A stretch of 64,000 nucleotides of DNA from [Phialemoniopsis] sp. UDSM-2020 (taxonomy: Eukaryota; Ascomycota; Sordariomycetes; Thyridiales; Thyridiaceae). The first letter of the stretch is position 1. Each line of letters starts with the position of its first letter. The notes below the pieces were generated by a model, which was not told where the DNA came from, ran no database searches, and was given only the letters and a program-made list of their open reading frames with translations. The position numbers and the translations under genes were made by a program. Positions 33,327-44,069 of this stretch are shown here, piece after piece. Location of the stretch: NCBI GenBank assembly GCA_018873225.1, contig JAEILZ010000003.1:1488001-1552000 (forward strand), in the 5' to 3' direction.

Positions 33327-34828
33327 CTACCAAAGCGAGTCCGGATCAACAACATTGTGACTCTGCTGCTGCTGCGGCTGCTGATGCAGCTGCAAAGGCT
33401 TGGGCCGCGCCGGCAGCCCCACCACGGCCGGCGCCGTCGCCGCCGACGCTTGCTGTGCCCGACCGGACGTCCGGTTACTCGACCGGCTCGACCGCGCTTC
33501 TGACCTGGGGCTCAGCTCACCCGGCGGCACGAACGGCACCTGCTGCGCGGGCGGTATCTCGTACGGCGGCGCGTGGTACACCGGCACCGCCGGCGGCCTC
33601 GACGGCGTCGACGCGCCCGACAGCGTCGAGCCGATGTTGGGCTTGTAGTGCGGCGGGTAGTCCTCCGCCTGCTGCTGTTGTTGGTAGTACTGGTCGCTCT
33701 GCCTTGGCGACTTCTTCATCTTGTGCGACGACGGCGAGGGCAGGAGGTCGCTGCCGCCGTAGCGCTGCTGGTGGGAGTAGCGCAGCGGCGCCGAGCCCCC
33801 CTCGCCGTACGTGCCGTCGTCGTCGTCGCGGCGCTCGGGCGAGGTCTCGGCCCAGACGCGGGCGCCAAAGGCGGCGCCCGGGTGGGCGAGGGAGAGGATG
33901 ATGCTGGCGATGAGGACGAGGGCGCCGTCGAGGACGACGGTCATGACCTCTGACTGTAGGAGGAGCGAGTCTAGACCCCCGGAGAACTGGACTATGCGGC
34001 TTATAGTGCGGATGAGGATGAGGGCTGTGGCGATTTGTAGGCCTGAGGGAGCCGGGTTAGTACGCTCTGTAGTATGAAGTGGGAGGTCGTTTATTGTTAC
34101 TTACACAGTCCGAACATCTTGAAGTGTGACGACAGATAGACAGCCGAGTGCCGGGGTTCGATAAGGTGGCGCTCCCGAGTAATACGCATGACGAACCAGT
34201 AATAGAGGGCTTTGAAGAGGACGAGGCTGCCGAGCTGTATTCCCAGGCCGGCGATGAGGACGTGGGTTCCTTGTGTCATCTATGGCACGAGGCGGTCAGC
34301 ATCACTCACTCTCGACCCAGCATGTCACTGAACGAGTCAGGGGTATCATACTTCTGCTTTGCTCTTGCCATTCGCTGCAAACGAGCATCCCACGGCCAAG
34401 AAAGCCAGAGTAAACACGTTAAACGCCAGGAATAGGAAGCCGAGGTACAGAGGCCTCGAGACCAAACTAAGATCTCTCCCATAGAGGACGAGGACGTGCG
34501 GCAGCACCAGGTAGATCGCGCCGCTGATAAAGGTCGGACCCATGATGAGCCCGACCAGCGAGAGGGAAAAGTACTGCCGGCTGGCGAGGTCCGTCCGCAA
34601 CATGATCCTGCCGATGTAGCCCATGATCTCGAACAGGAGGCCGAGCACGAACATGATGGCGTACAGCGGCGTTCGGTAGCGCACGCCCAGGACGATGTGC
34701 ACCGGTACCAACACGGCCGAGGCGGCAAGCATGACGGCGCTGCCCTCGAGTGTCGGCGGTGAGGAGAGGAAGCCGCCAGGCACAGGGCACGTGGCCGCCG
34801 TGCAGTCTCCCGGGTTGAAGCTGCCCAT
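33327..34828 (-). CDS. RTA1-like seven-helix membrane protein, long Q-rich tail
   Basis: A fungal lipid-translocating exporter (RTA1) family protein of the plasma or endomembranes, linked in yeast to tolerance of aminocholesterol and sphingoid bases. Exons 34828-34352, 34279-34105 and 34042-33327 give 455 residues. The only ATG in frame is 34828 (MGSFNPGDCTAATCPVPG). Hydrophobic helices include VMLAASAVLVPVHIVLGV, FSLSLVGLIMGPTFISGAIY, FLFLAFNVFTLAFLAVGCSF and VLIAGLGIQLGSLVLF. The family motif RTISRIVQFSGG, like R-x-x-x-R-x-x-(E/Q)-F, follows intron 2. The last 200 residues are a cytosolic disordered tail with Tyr-Gln runs, Pro-rich and Ser/Arg-rich segments. Typical RTA1 proteins are about 300 residues, so the tail is unusually long. 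Confidence 0.9.
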
Positions 34829-37020
34829 GATGCCCTCCGTGAGTTGTTGCCCGATCAAAGTCGTGGGTACCTTGAGCGGGCAGGACTGTCAACCGCGTGT
34901 TCAGCCTCTACATTTGAGACCAAACGCCTGAACCCTTCGACTTGGGAGTACGAAGTTGGGACAAAGAAGGGAGGCGATGGGGAGGTGAAGACGGGAGAGA
35001 AGGATGTAGGGTTCGGCAAAGGTGGCGTCCCCTGGGCTGGCAGTTATAGCTTGGCATCGAGGTGGGTTCTGAGTACCGCAGAGCCAACAACACCGTACGA
35101 CCCGAGGTTCTGGTTCAACATTGCCTCTCTCGTAGGCGCCCAAAATATATTGCTCTTCCTGCGAGGTGCAAGGTAGGTGGGAAGTGGGAGAGGTGAGGGA
35201 TGTAGTACTCTGGGCGGGCCGTTGCGACCACTTTATCCAACAATCTGTTGGAGGCTCAAGACGGACGAGATCAGCTTCGTACCACAGAGGGAACAGCAGT
35301 AGGAGGAGAAGATTGCAGTGTGGGAAATACACACACCTGCAGCCCACACCCTCTAGATGGCCAGGCTTGTTTGCTCATCTCAACAGGACCTGAAGTGGCC
35401 ACTGATTCGATAGACAGACCAGGCTCCGACTGTGGTGCAACACTCCTTCACCGTGCTCCCGTGGCCCCCCTTCAAAATGGACGGAGTGTGGCGTGCGGGT
35501 GTGGGTTGGTCGGAATCTCCCACCTCAGCACAGGCAGGCGATGGCCCGTTGGCTGACGGGCCGAGCAGCAAAAGAGAGTCCTCCCTCCCACCCTTCTTTC
35601 CTCTCGCGTCGGGGGATCAGCAACTTTGCTGACCTTGGGGAGAAGACGGTAGCACACCGTCGCAATGAAGGATCCGAGGGTTTGGTACTCCCGTCAACGG
35701 CCCCGGGCGTCTCGAGGCCCTCGCCAATCACGGCTCAGGCTTCGCGCCAACATGTCGACTTTAGCCAAGCAAACCCGCTTGCTAATCTGCGTGCATATGC
35801 TGCAGCAATCTGCGGCCTCTGCCCGTTGGTCCAGCGCCCCCTGGCCGAATCGCGAGGTGTGGTTTGTCCAATGGTGGATCTGCCGCACCATGACTTCTTT
35901 TGTTGTTTTCCCTGATCTGGGGAAACACAGGCCTCGGGGGGTCGGGCCAGTTCTGGGGGCCAGCCGTGAGCATATTCGTGCAGCCAACAGCCAGACAAGG
36001 GCTCGTTTAGGGAATGCATGCTTCTTGATGCGGTCACCCTTCTTGTGGAGTGCGGCCGCTTGGGGAGGCCCAAAGCAAACAAACATGTATGCAAAGAGCA
36101 GTCATTCCAAACCCCGGTTCTTCCCTCTTCGAATTCCCGGAGCGCCTTGGCGAGAAGTCAGCGTACCTACTCCGTACATACTTTAGGTATCTCTTTCGAA
36201 CAAGAGTGAACGATGAAGCACGTTGAGAGGCCACAACCCGACACCCTATTCCTTCAAATTCGTATCAGCTCAATGATCTGGTTGGGCAACAGTCCTCACT
36301 GATTGGCTTGAGCGCAAGCTGCCAACGGCTGACCTGCATGACCTTCGCGGTGGCCTCAACGTCGATCAGCGCAGGGAAGAGACACCCGACCTCGTAGGAT
36401 CGGATGCTACGGGCCTGCTGGGCGTGCACTGCCCGTGTCGTTGGCTGCAAGACACCGAACGCTGATCGGCAGATACCACCCTAACCCTCCATTGCAAAAG
36501 GGCCATCCAGCCAACCAGGCAGCTAGCTCTCGAGATCTCGACAGTCTGTGCGGTCCTTTCCAGCCCTTCCCACACTCTGCCCTCCCTCCAAAAAGTGATA
36601 TGCGATAGCCAAATCGAGCAGGTGCAAGTGCTTGAGACAGAAGCATGAAGGACGAAATCAGGGGCCCGCGGACGCTAAGCCGTAGGGCAGACATGCGCTA
36701 AAAGCGACCCACTGTTCCCGCTATCACAGCGAGATTTGGGGGCCATCCGGCGGCTAACAGATCATGATTACAGTGGAGCTCGCGCTAGACCTTCCCTTCC
36801 CGTACGCTGCGCCTGCACAAGTCTAGCGGGATGTCAATGACGACAGACCAGGGGCGCGGATCCTGCCGGCACATCTTGTGCCTCAAATTCAATACCACGT
36901 GTATGCTTGTTAGTAGATGAGGCAGAGCAAAGTCCAAACAGACGCACCAACGGTCAACATCTTTGATACCACCCTCGGCTGTTGGACGTTATCGAACTCG
37001 CATGGCCCCGGGAGAGTGAG
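34829..37020. other. 2.2-kb divergent intergenic region
   Basis: This region separates RTA1 (-) and lipase (+) starts. Many short frames occur on both strands, but none joins into a credible protein. It probably holds two promoters. Confidence 0.45.
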
Positions 37021-38167
37021 ATGAAGACCCTCGCGGCCGGGCCATCATGGCGCCACCTCACACGGCAGTCCTCACCACGTGCGCTGCTCTTCACAAGCAC
37101 ACGACACCCACCAACGTTACCACATGCAGCTAACAGCAAGCCCCGCCAAGCAAGCCAACGGCGGCATCTCACCTCATCCTCCCCGGCACTCAGCCAGAGC
37201 GAAGGTGAGGCCAAGGACCCCCGGATCCGGGACCTCGGGCGCGAGATCGCCGACGAGTACGCCCAGATCCGCAAGCACTACGACGCGCCCCGGCACCCCA
37301 TCGTCCTGGCCCACGGCCTCCTGGGCTTCGCCGAGCTCCGCCTCGCGGGCGACTATCTACCGGCCATCCAGTACTGGCACGGCATCCGCGCCGCCCTCGA
37401 GGCCCAGGGCGCGACCGTCATCACGGCCTCGGTCCCGCCCTCGGGCACCGTCGAGCAGCGCGCCGCCAAGCTGAGCGCCGACATCGCCGCTTCCCCCGAG
37501 GCCCGCGCCGCCGACGGCGTCAACATCGTCGCGCACAGCATGGGCGGCCTCGACGCGCGGTTCGTCGCCTCGCGCCTGTCGCCGCGGGGCGTGCGCGTGC
37601 GCTCCGTCGTCACGGTCGCCACGCCGCACCACGGCAGCGCCTTCGCCGACTATCTGATAGGCGAGATCGGCCCGGCCAACCTGGCCCGCGCGTACGCGCT
37701 GTGGGAGCGCGCGACGGGGTTCGGGTCCGGCGCTTTCGCGCAGCTCACGCGGAGCTACATGGCCGACGAGTTCAACCCGCGGACGCCCGACGCCGAGGGG
37801 GTGCGGTACTTCTCGTACGGGGCCATGATGCGCGCCCGCCCGCCGCTGTTCAGCCCGTTCCGGCGGTCGCACGCCGTCATCGAGAAGGCCGAGGGCCCCA
37901 ACGACGGGCTCGTGAGCGTCGAGAGCAGCAAGTGGGGCGCGTACAAGGGCACGCTCGTCGACGTGAGCCATCTGGACCTGATCAACTGGAGTAACAGGCT
38001 TAGGTGGACTGTCAAGAAGTGGATGGGCCAGGAGCAGATGTGAGACTTTCTTTATTTCTCTTTCTTTGGTTCTGCTGGACTGAATTACTGACGAGCTGCC
38101 ACACAGGTTCAATGCGATTGCATTCTATCTGGACATTGCAGATATGCTCGCCAAAGAGGGTCTGTGA
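37021..38167 (+). CDS. Lipase, alpha/beta hydrolase, probable mitochondrial
   Basis: A triacylglycerol-lipase-type alpha/beta hydrolase. Exons 37021-38039 and 38107-38167 give 359 residues. The unspliced frame stops inside the intron at 38041-38043; splicing AT|G restores Met and adds FNAIAFYLDIADMLAKEGL, the conserved C-terminus of this fungal family. The first 60 residues are rich in Arg, Ser and Thr without acidic residues, like a mitochondrial presequence. The oxyanion segment is PIVLAHGLLGF. The nucleophile is Ser in AHSMGGLD; the catalytic Asp is likely in GPNDGLV and the His in VSHLDLINW. ATG 37021 is chosen because the longer frame has no upstream ATG. Substrate is unknown. Confidence 0.9.
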
Positions 38168-39633
38168 TTATACCTCTGTCACTTTGAGCAGGAAGATATT
38201 GCAAAGTTACACTTGACTCAGTGTATACATCTGCATGGCTTGACAACGTACGTGGCCCCTCGGGAAGCGGAGCTCTACAGAAACGATATGTGTATTCTAC
38301 CACTGTAAGTTTTCATGTGAGCCGGAGCGGACGCATAGACTGCATTGGATCTTAAAGCATAGAGAGTCGTTGCAACACAGTAGCGACAACAATTACATAT
38401 ACGGGCAAGGAATAGATGGCGTTGTCTGACTGAACAAGAAGTTGTGCAGCCCTGACGGGATTGTAGGAGGCATTCGGAAACTTTACGAGCGTCAGTCAAG
38501 TGATGCAACCGCAGGTACATAATCAGGAAAAGCCGGAGTCTCATGCAAAATGATCGGGGACGCCGAGAGCAACAAAGTAGAAAGGAGGGACTGCAGATTA
38601 AAAATGAATAAATCGATTCAATTTACAAACAAGACTAGAAAGCCTTACATCGCATAACCCATACAGTCAACACTACCAAATATTTGCACTGATAATACAA
38701 GTATGTAAGAAAGAGCCTCATTCCAGGCAGCAAGGTTGCCCAAGCTGCACATTGATGAGGGGTAGAAAGAGAAAAACACACAATGACAGCAGACCAAGCA
38801 GTTGCCCAGAGATCAAGCAGACAAGGCTGAGCAGTAGGAAATCCCACCCACACCATTTGGCCTCTTGCATACCCGTGCCGGCGCCCGCAGCAAAGCAAAG
38901 ACATGCCGCTGCTGCCTAAGGGTAACTCTCCGTTGCTGCAAGGCTCTCGCCGCGGCAGTCCACCTGTCATGCTGTCATACCTTCTGGGTATCTAAGGGGA
39001 GACCGAAAAAAAATCAAAAACGCCAGAAGAACGAGAGGACTGGAGCGGGAGGAGATGTCGTCCTCTCACATCCCATAACGTAACACCACCCTACCATCCA
39101 AAGTCAGAAAAGCCCTGCAGCAAGCAGCACAAGCAAGCTGCTTGCTGCATGCACCACCCAATCCCCCCTTTCCCGCTGACCCATCCCGATTGTAGTCTAA
39201 ATGCCCTGCGCCACCGTCATGCACACTTTCTCGAAGGAGGTATCGAAAGCCCCCCCAGGAACGTTGTCTATCTAGTAAAGAAAGGAGAAGAGGCACACAA
39301 GAAAAAGGGTGTAAAGCAAATTCAGCCTCATTGTCCACCCACGCACTGCCCTGCCCTCCCCCAAGAAACGGAGAGAAGAGAAGGAGAAACAAACGCCGAT
39401 CTGAGTATGCCTGTGTCTCTCTGCAAGCCACTCCCGATTCCCCATGCACCAACCAATAAGCGCCGCGAAAAACCAACCAAAAGAGCAGGAAGCCAAACAC
39501 ACGGGATTTGCGACAAGGGACAAGAAAGCGAGCGGGAGGAGGTATAACGTCAAAAAGAAAAAAAAAAGGTAAAGTGCAAGACAAAGTAGTGTCGGCAGGG
39601 TGAGGCCTCCTCAGCCTGATCCAAGAAGGAGGC
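38168..39633. other. Convergent intergenic region
   Basis: This 1.5-kb gap lies between the lipase (+) and C2H2 (-) ends. It contains A-rich runs (about 39006-39020 and 39552-39570) suited to 3' ends. I see no gene in it. Confidence 0.5.
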
Positions 39634-39990
39634 TCAAGCGTGTTCGGCCCCCTTGACGACGTTGATGGGCAGTTGCATTTCGTAGTCTGAGCAATCAGAA
39701 CAAGGCATCCAAAGCCATCCGTACAGGTCGTAAGTCGTCATAGACACCGCTTTTCTATAGATTTGGTGAAGATAGTCGTCAAGTGAAGCGAGGATGTCGG
39801 TGTTCTCAGGGGAGCTAGTAGATGTTGTCGTCCCTAAGGATAGTGTACCAGGCCACGATGGTAACCCGTATAGCTTTTGTTGCCAGTCGTAATAGTGTGA
39901 TGCCTTTCGGCAAGACTGTACACGCTCGCTGTAGCCGTCATTTGGGCCGCTCAGGATGATGCTAGAGCATTGATATGTGATATGTCCAGA
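39634..39990 (-). other. Open frame continuing past the C2H2 stop
   Basis: Directly after the TAG (39993-39991) the same frame stays open for 118 codons to TGA at 39636-39634. It reads as protein-like sequence with segments SHYYDWQQKLYGLPSWPG, LASLDDYLHQIY and LPINVVKGAEHA. The frame has no early ATG, so it is not a separate gene by the usual rule. A 66-nt in-frame intron from 39994 to 39929 (donor gtagtc, acceptor ctacag) would remove the TAG and join it to the C2H2 protein. The donor and branch site are weak, so a nonsense change or readthrough is also possible. Confidence 0.55.
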
Positions 39991-40653
39991 CTACAATCCC
40001 ATCCGAAAGTTGATTCTTTCGGTCTCACATGTCTGTCCACAGCGCGGGCACTCCCAGCCGTATTGGTCGATGACAACTCTCTCCAGGCACTTGCTGTTGC
40101 TGCATCGCCACCAGGTTCGGTCAGGTCGACATCCTTCTGGAAGCCCGGGCTTGTTGCGTTTCAGGAGGTCCTCCTTGTGGTAGTCTCTCAGATGGTCACG
40201 GTAGTGATCGAGGCGATGGAAAGGCTTCGAGTGGCGCGAGCACTTGTGGTAGTCGCATTTATGCTCTTGCTGAGAGCAACCATGCACCTGTTGCATGTGC
40301 CGGTCAAGGTCTGCACTCCGTGCGAAGCTCTTGGTACAGTCTGAAAAGAGGCATGCGTATTTCTTGTCCTTGTGGTCCGAGCCCCTGCGCTTCGTCGACG
40401 AACTTGGCTCCTCACCCCTATGATGGCATGTCAACTTACCGACATCGCCTTGTATGAGTAGAATAGTAAGGTCATCTTACATCTGATAGTCCATGCCGGC
40501 GTAGGTAGCTGGCGTGTAGGCTGTGTACGGGTCAGAAGTTGTGGTTCCGGTGCTGGCATCAGAGCATGAGCGTTGCATGCTGGTACCGTACTCGTAGTAG
40601 GTATCAGGGGGCGAAGGCGACCACTGGCTGTATTGGTTGTACTGGTAGGCCAT
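39991..40653 (-). CDS. C2H2 zinc-finger protein
   Basis: A probable nuclear nucleic-acid-binding protein. Exons 40653-40481 and 40417-39991 give 199 residues to the first stop. The N-terminus is low in complexity and Tyr/Ser/Thr-rich (MAYQYNQYSQWSPSPPDTYY). Finger 1 is CLFSDCTKSFARSADLDRHMQQVH, a C-X4-C-X12-H-X4-H unit (here quoted by its ends: C69 region to His). A second Cys/His unit follows with CDYHKCSRHSKPFHRLDHYRDHLRDYH. A treble-clef-like block WWRCSNSKC then WECPRCGQTC closes the protein and is shared by a family of fungal C2H2 proteins. Residue numbers are approximate. The frame continues open for 118 codons beyond the TAG, so the true product may be longer. Confidence 0.75.
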
Positions 40654-43600
40654 TGTAAAGGCTGCTCACTTGGGACGATTCGTGATGTATATATGTATAT
40701 ATGTATTTGAGTCGGATTGACCGTTCTGTTTTCCGGTTTGCCAAGGCTATTGGGCCAAGTGCATCTTTCTACTGTGAGGTTTGTGTAGATATAGTTTGTG
40801 AATGGTTGTTGGGGCGGAAGGAGTTGTCAGATGAGGAAGTGACCTGAACAGTTGAAGATCGAGAGTATTGAAGTGATATATATGGTATGTGGGCAAGGGT
40901 GGTGGTCTGAGTTGAGATGTGATGTGGGTGGAGACGGCGAAGCGCGCGGTGGAAGTGACTCTCAAAGGATGTGTACTGATCAAATTATAGTCCGCACGAG
41001 ACTGGAAGCGCAGTACACCGAGTCTAAGGTGAGGCGAACGATGGATGTGTGAGCATCGGTAGACGGTGAGTAGGCACTGCGGGAGGGTGGCATGCGCGGA
41101 CCGCCTTCCATGCAGATTTAACCACTCGGATTCAAAGGCAGAGGATGGCTGAGTATTGCAAGAGCAGGGCCGGCTTTCAAGCACGAACTTCAGGTAAAGA
41201 GATCAAGCACAAGTTGCTACTTAGTTGTAAGGGGAAAGCCATGAGTGCCTCGAGGATCAAAGAAGATCACCGTTGGCGTAACAATCGCAGACGTGGCAGA
41301 ATACATCGTGAGCAATACTTTGCATATCAATACAAGTCGGCCAAGCCACCCGTAGCACACAACAAATACACAAGACTTTGGTGGAAACACGTTTTGAAGT
41401 TCGGTGTAGTAGGGAGGTATCAACAGAGGGTCGTCTCGCCTGCCAATGAAACCCCAGATCCGGCGGTGCATGGGCAGCAAAGAGGTCGCATCCCGCACGA
41501 TCGTTGCTTCTATCGCCGGGTTATGGGATTCCTTCCGCGCCTATCGATCAAAGTGAGGCACCCGAGCAAAGTAACAAGGTCAAGGAATATGATTGAGGTA
41601 GATCACATGAAAGCAGAGGCAGAGGCGGCGCAGTAAGCCTGGTGGTTCACCCGGGGGAGGATGCGCCGCAGTAAACGCCGTGCCAGGCTTGCTAGTCCCA
41701 CGATGGCCCTGGCAAAGGCACGGACAGCCCCGATATGCGTCCACTTGGAGCGTTTCAGTCTCTTTGGTATTTAGTCTGATGAGACTGAGCCGGGGAGCTA
41801 GGGACGGGAATGAGTGTGTGGGTTTCATCTGCCATGGTCGAACATGGCTAGAGCAGGACCGCAAGCGCTTTCATCGCGCGGGTGCAGTATCTGTGTGTAT
41901 GGGACAGGGATTCTGTACTCTCTTTGATGTATTTGCTACATCATGAGAAGCAGTAAACGCGTGCGATATGCTGGTTCTTGAGGCTGATGGCTTGGTATCC
42001 AGCACAGCCCGCTCATGTGCTCAGGTAGCCTTGTGGTCTGCAAGATCCGCTGCCACTTGGCCCGCATTGCGTGAATGGCCCAATTCGTGGCTCAGCCTCT
42101 CATTGGATGCAACAGTGTTTTCGAAGTCTGTAGAATCATTTGTTCCTCTCGCAATTTGATACAGCGTCATGGCAGTGTTGCGGGGTGGGTTTGCGCCTCG
42201 AGAAAAGCCCACACCGCAGCCTCGGTGTTGCCTGACAGGAACTTGCCAATGACGAGATCCCACGAACCTGTTTGGAGCGAGAACTAGTAAAATATCAGAG
42301 ATTCGCATAGACGAGTTTCCGGCTGCTGGTCGACTCATCTGCTGACAGCTCTGGGTGACTCGAGGGTTTCGTGCATTCCGTGGTAGCAGATCGAACAAGT
42401 AGTTTCTCTGCCGCAGTCACAGACGACGGAGTGCACCCCCGAATGCAGGCTTGCTTTTCCCTCTTCTTGCAGGGCTGCATATTCCTAACACCGGGCTTGC
42501 GCTGACGCAAACGAGCGAATGGATGTTGGCCATCTGAGCGACCGTGAGGGAACGGGGGTGTTCGGCGATGTGAATCAGGGATGGATTGGTGGTAAACGAG
42601 TTCGTCCTTGCTCCCCGCAAACGCTCGTCATCTCCCGAGCCACCCCCTGTTCCCTTCCTTTTTAACACTGTACGCACGTGGTAGCAGCGTCGATCGCTCT
42701 TTTCCCCTGTCTGTTTTCATCGCCCGTGGCTGCCCTTGGCGCTGGCCAGACCGCTCTCATACAGTGCCAACTCGCGCCTCTGGCACTACATCATCTTGAA
42801 GGTCATTTCGCAGACCATCGTGATCAACAAGCTCCCCTTTTCCTCGGTCCAGCACACACCTCAATTGACCACCGCTTCCACCTTGGACAACTTGTCATAT
42901 GCCGCTCGCCCTGTTTCGAGAGAGGACACTCGCCTTTCTTTTTTTCGGTAAAGGCAGAAAGGATAGGGCGAACGCAAGCGAGCGCGCAGCGCGCTCTTAA
43001 CCCCTCACCAGGCCACACCACCCATTCAGCGCTCGGTCAAAGAAGGGATTGAAGATCACCTCTCCTGCAATCAAGGCTTCTTCTCCCCCCTTTCTGCCTT
43101 CTCTTTCGCTGGAGCGGGCGATCCCTAGACGTGTGTCATCGTGATTGAACTAGCTCGAACCGCTGCCATGGTAAGGATGAACCCGGATCATCACCGTGAG
43201 GGTGCATCCAGACCGAGCGCCTTTTGGACAACGCCTCGCCCTGGCCAGTAGACTCATGAATCCATGTCGTACAAAGGCGAGATGATGCTCTGAATAGTTG
43301 CACCCTAGGCGGACCAAAGAAAGTATAGAAGATCGAGGGAATGAGAATGTAGAAAACACCAGTCAGCCCGGGCGCGGCAGAAAGACGCAGGTAGGCAACC
43401 GGGCAAACTAGCTTTCATATATTTGATGGTTTGGGCACCAACTCGGCTCATCTTCGAAAGGCATCAATGCATGCACTTGCAGACCGGACAAGTTACACTT
43501 TTCTTTCGAGGGATCATCGGACGAACCGGTGTGGGTGCTGCCACGTATTCCTGAAAGGTATCGATCGTACTTCATCGATGTGCTTCGTATGCATTACTCA

Positions 43601-44069
43601 ACACTTCACATAAGATGATGCGCGAAAAGGTGCACTTTTGCGAAAGCCGAGCTCTCGGTCGGGGTGTAGTGGTGGCAACCACGAAGTCTAGAGGCAATTC
43701 ATGTCGATGAGCACATATCCACGGGAACAGAGCAGTGATGAAACTCAATGGGGATGTAGACACGCAGAGACGCCCTGCTGCCCAGACCGTTCTCTATTAA
43801 CGGCAAAACCTAGAGCTATTATCATAAACACACACACACACATAGACATCTGACGATTGTTCAGACCCAACCATTTCAACAGGGCCAGCCCTCTTCCTCC
43901 GGGGAGATTGCCCTTTCCCGCAATGCCCAGAGAAGTGGGTTGACCAAAATGACAATGAAAACCAGACAAGATTGATTGATGGCATCCAGCCGAACAATGA
44001 GGGAAAGTGAGGCCAGACACCAAACGACAAAACGGAGCAGGAATGACGGGAAACTCGACGGGACAACGC
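40654..44069. other. 3.4-kb gene-free stretch
   Basis: This holds the C2H2 promoter and the 3' side of the Not3/5 gene. A TATATG-rich tract lies at about 40685-40710 and a CA run at 43829-43842. The plus strand from 42600 to 43170 is pyrimidine-rich and ends in an ATG followed at once by gtaagg, which resembles a 5' UTR with an ATG-only exon, but I found no coding exon downstream. A non-coding transcript is possible. Confidence 0.45.
43829..43842. repeat. CA dinucleotide microsatellite
   Basis: A run of alternating C and A (seven units) sits in non-coding DNA downstream of the Not3/5 gene. Confidence 0.85.

Noticed and set aside
41145..41636. 163-codon plus-strand open frame between C2H2 and Not3/5
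   Set aside because: Composition is basic and irregular, no domain is seen, and no leader or splice signal supports it.
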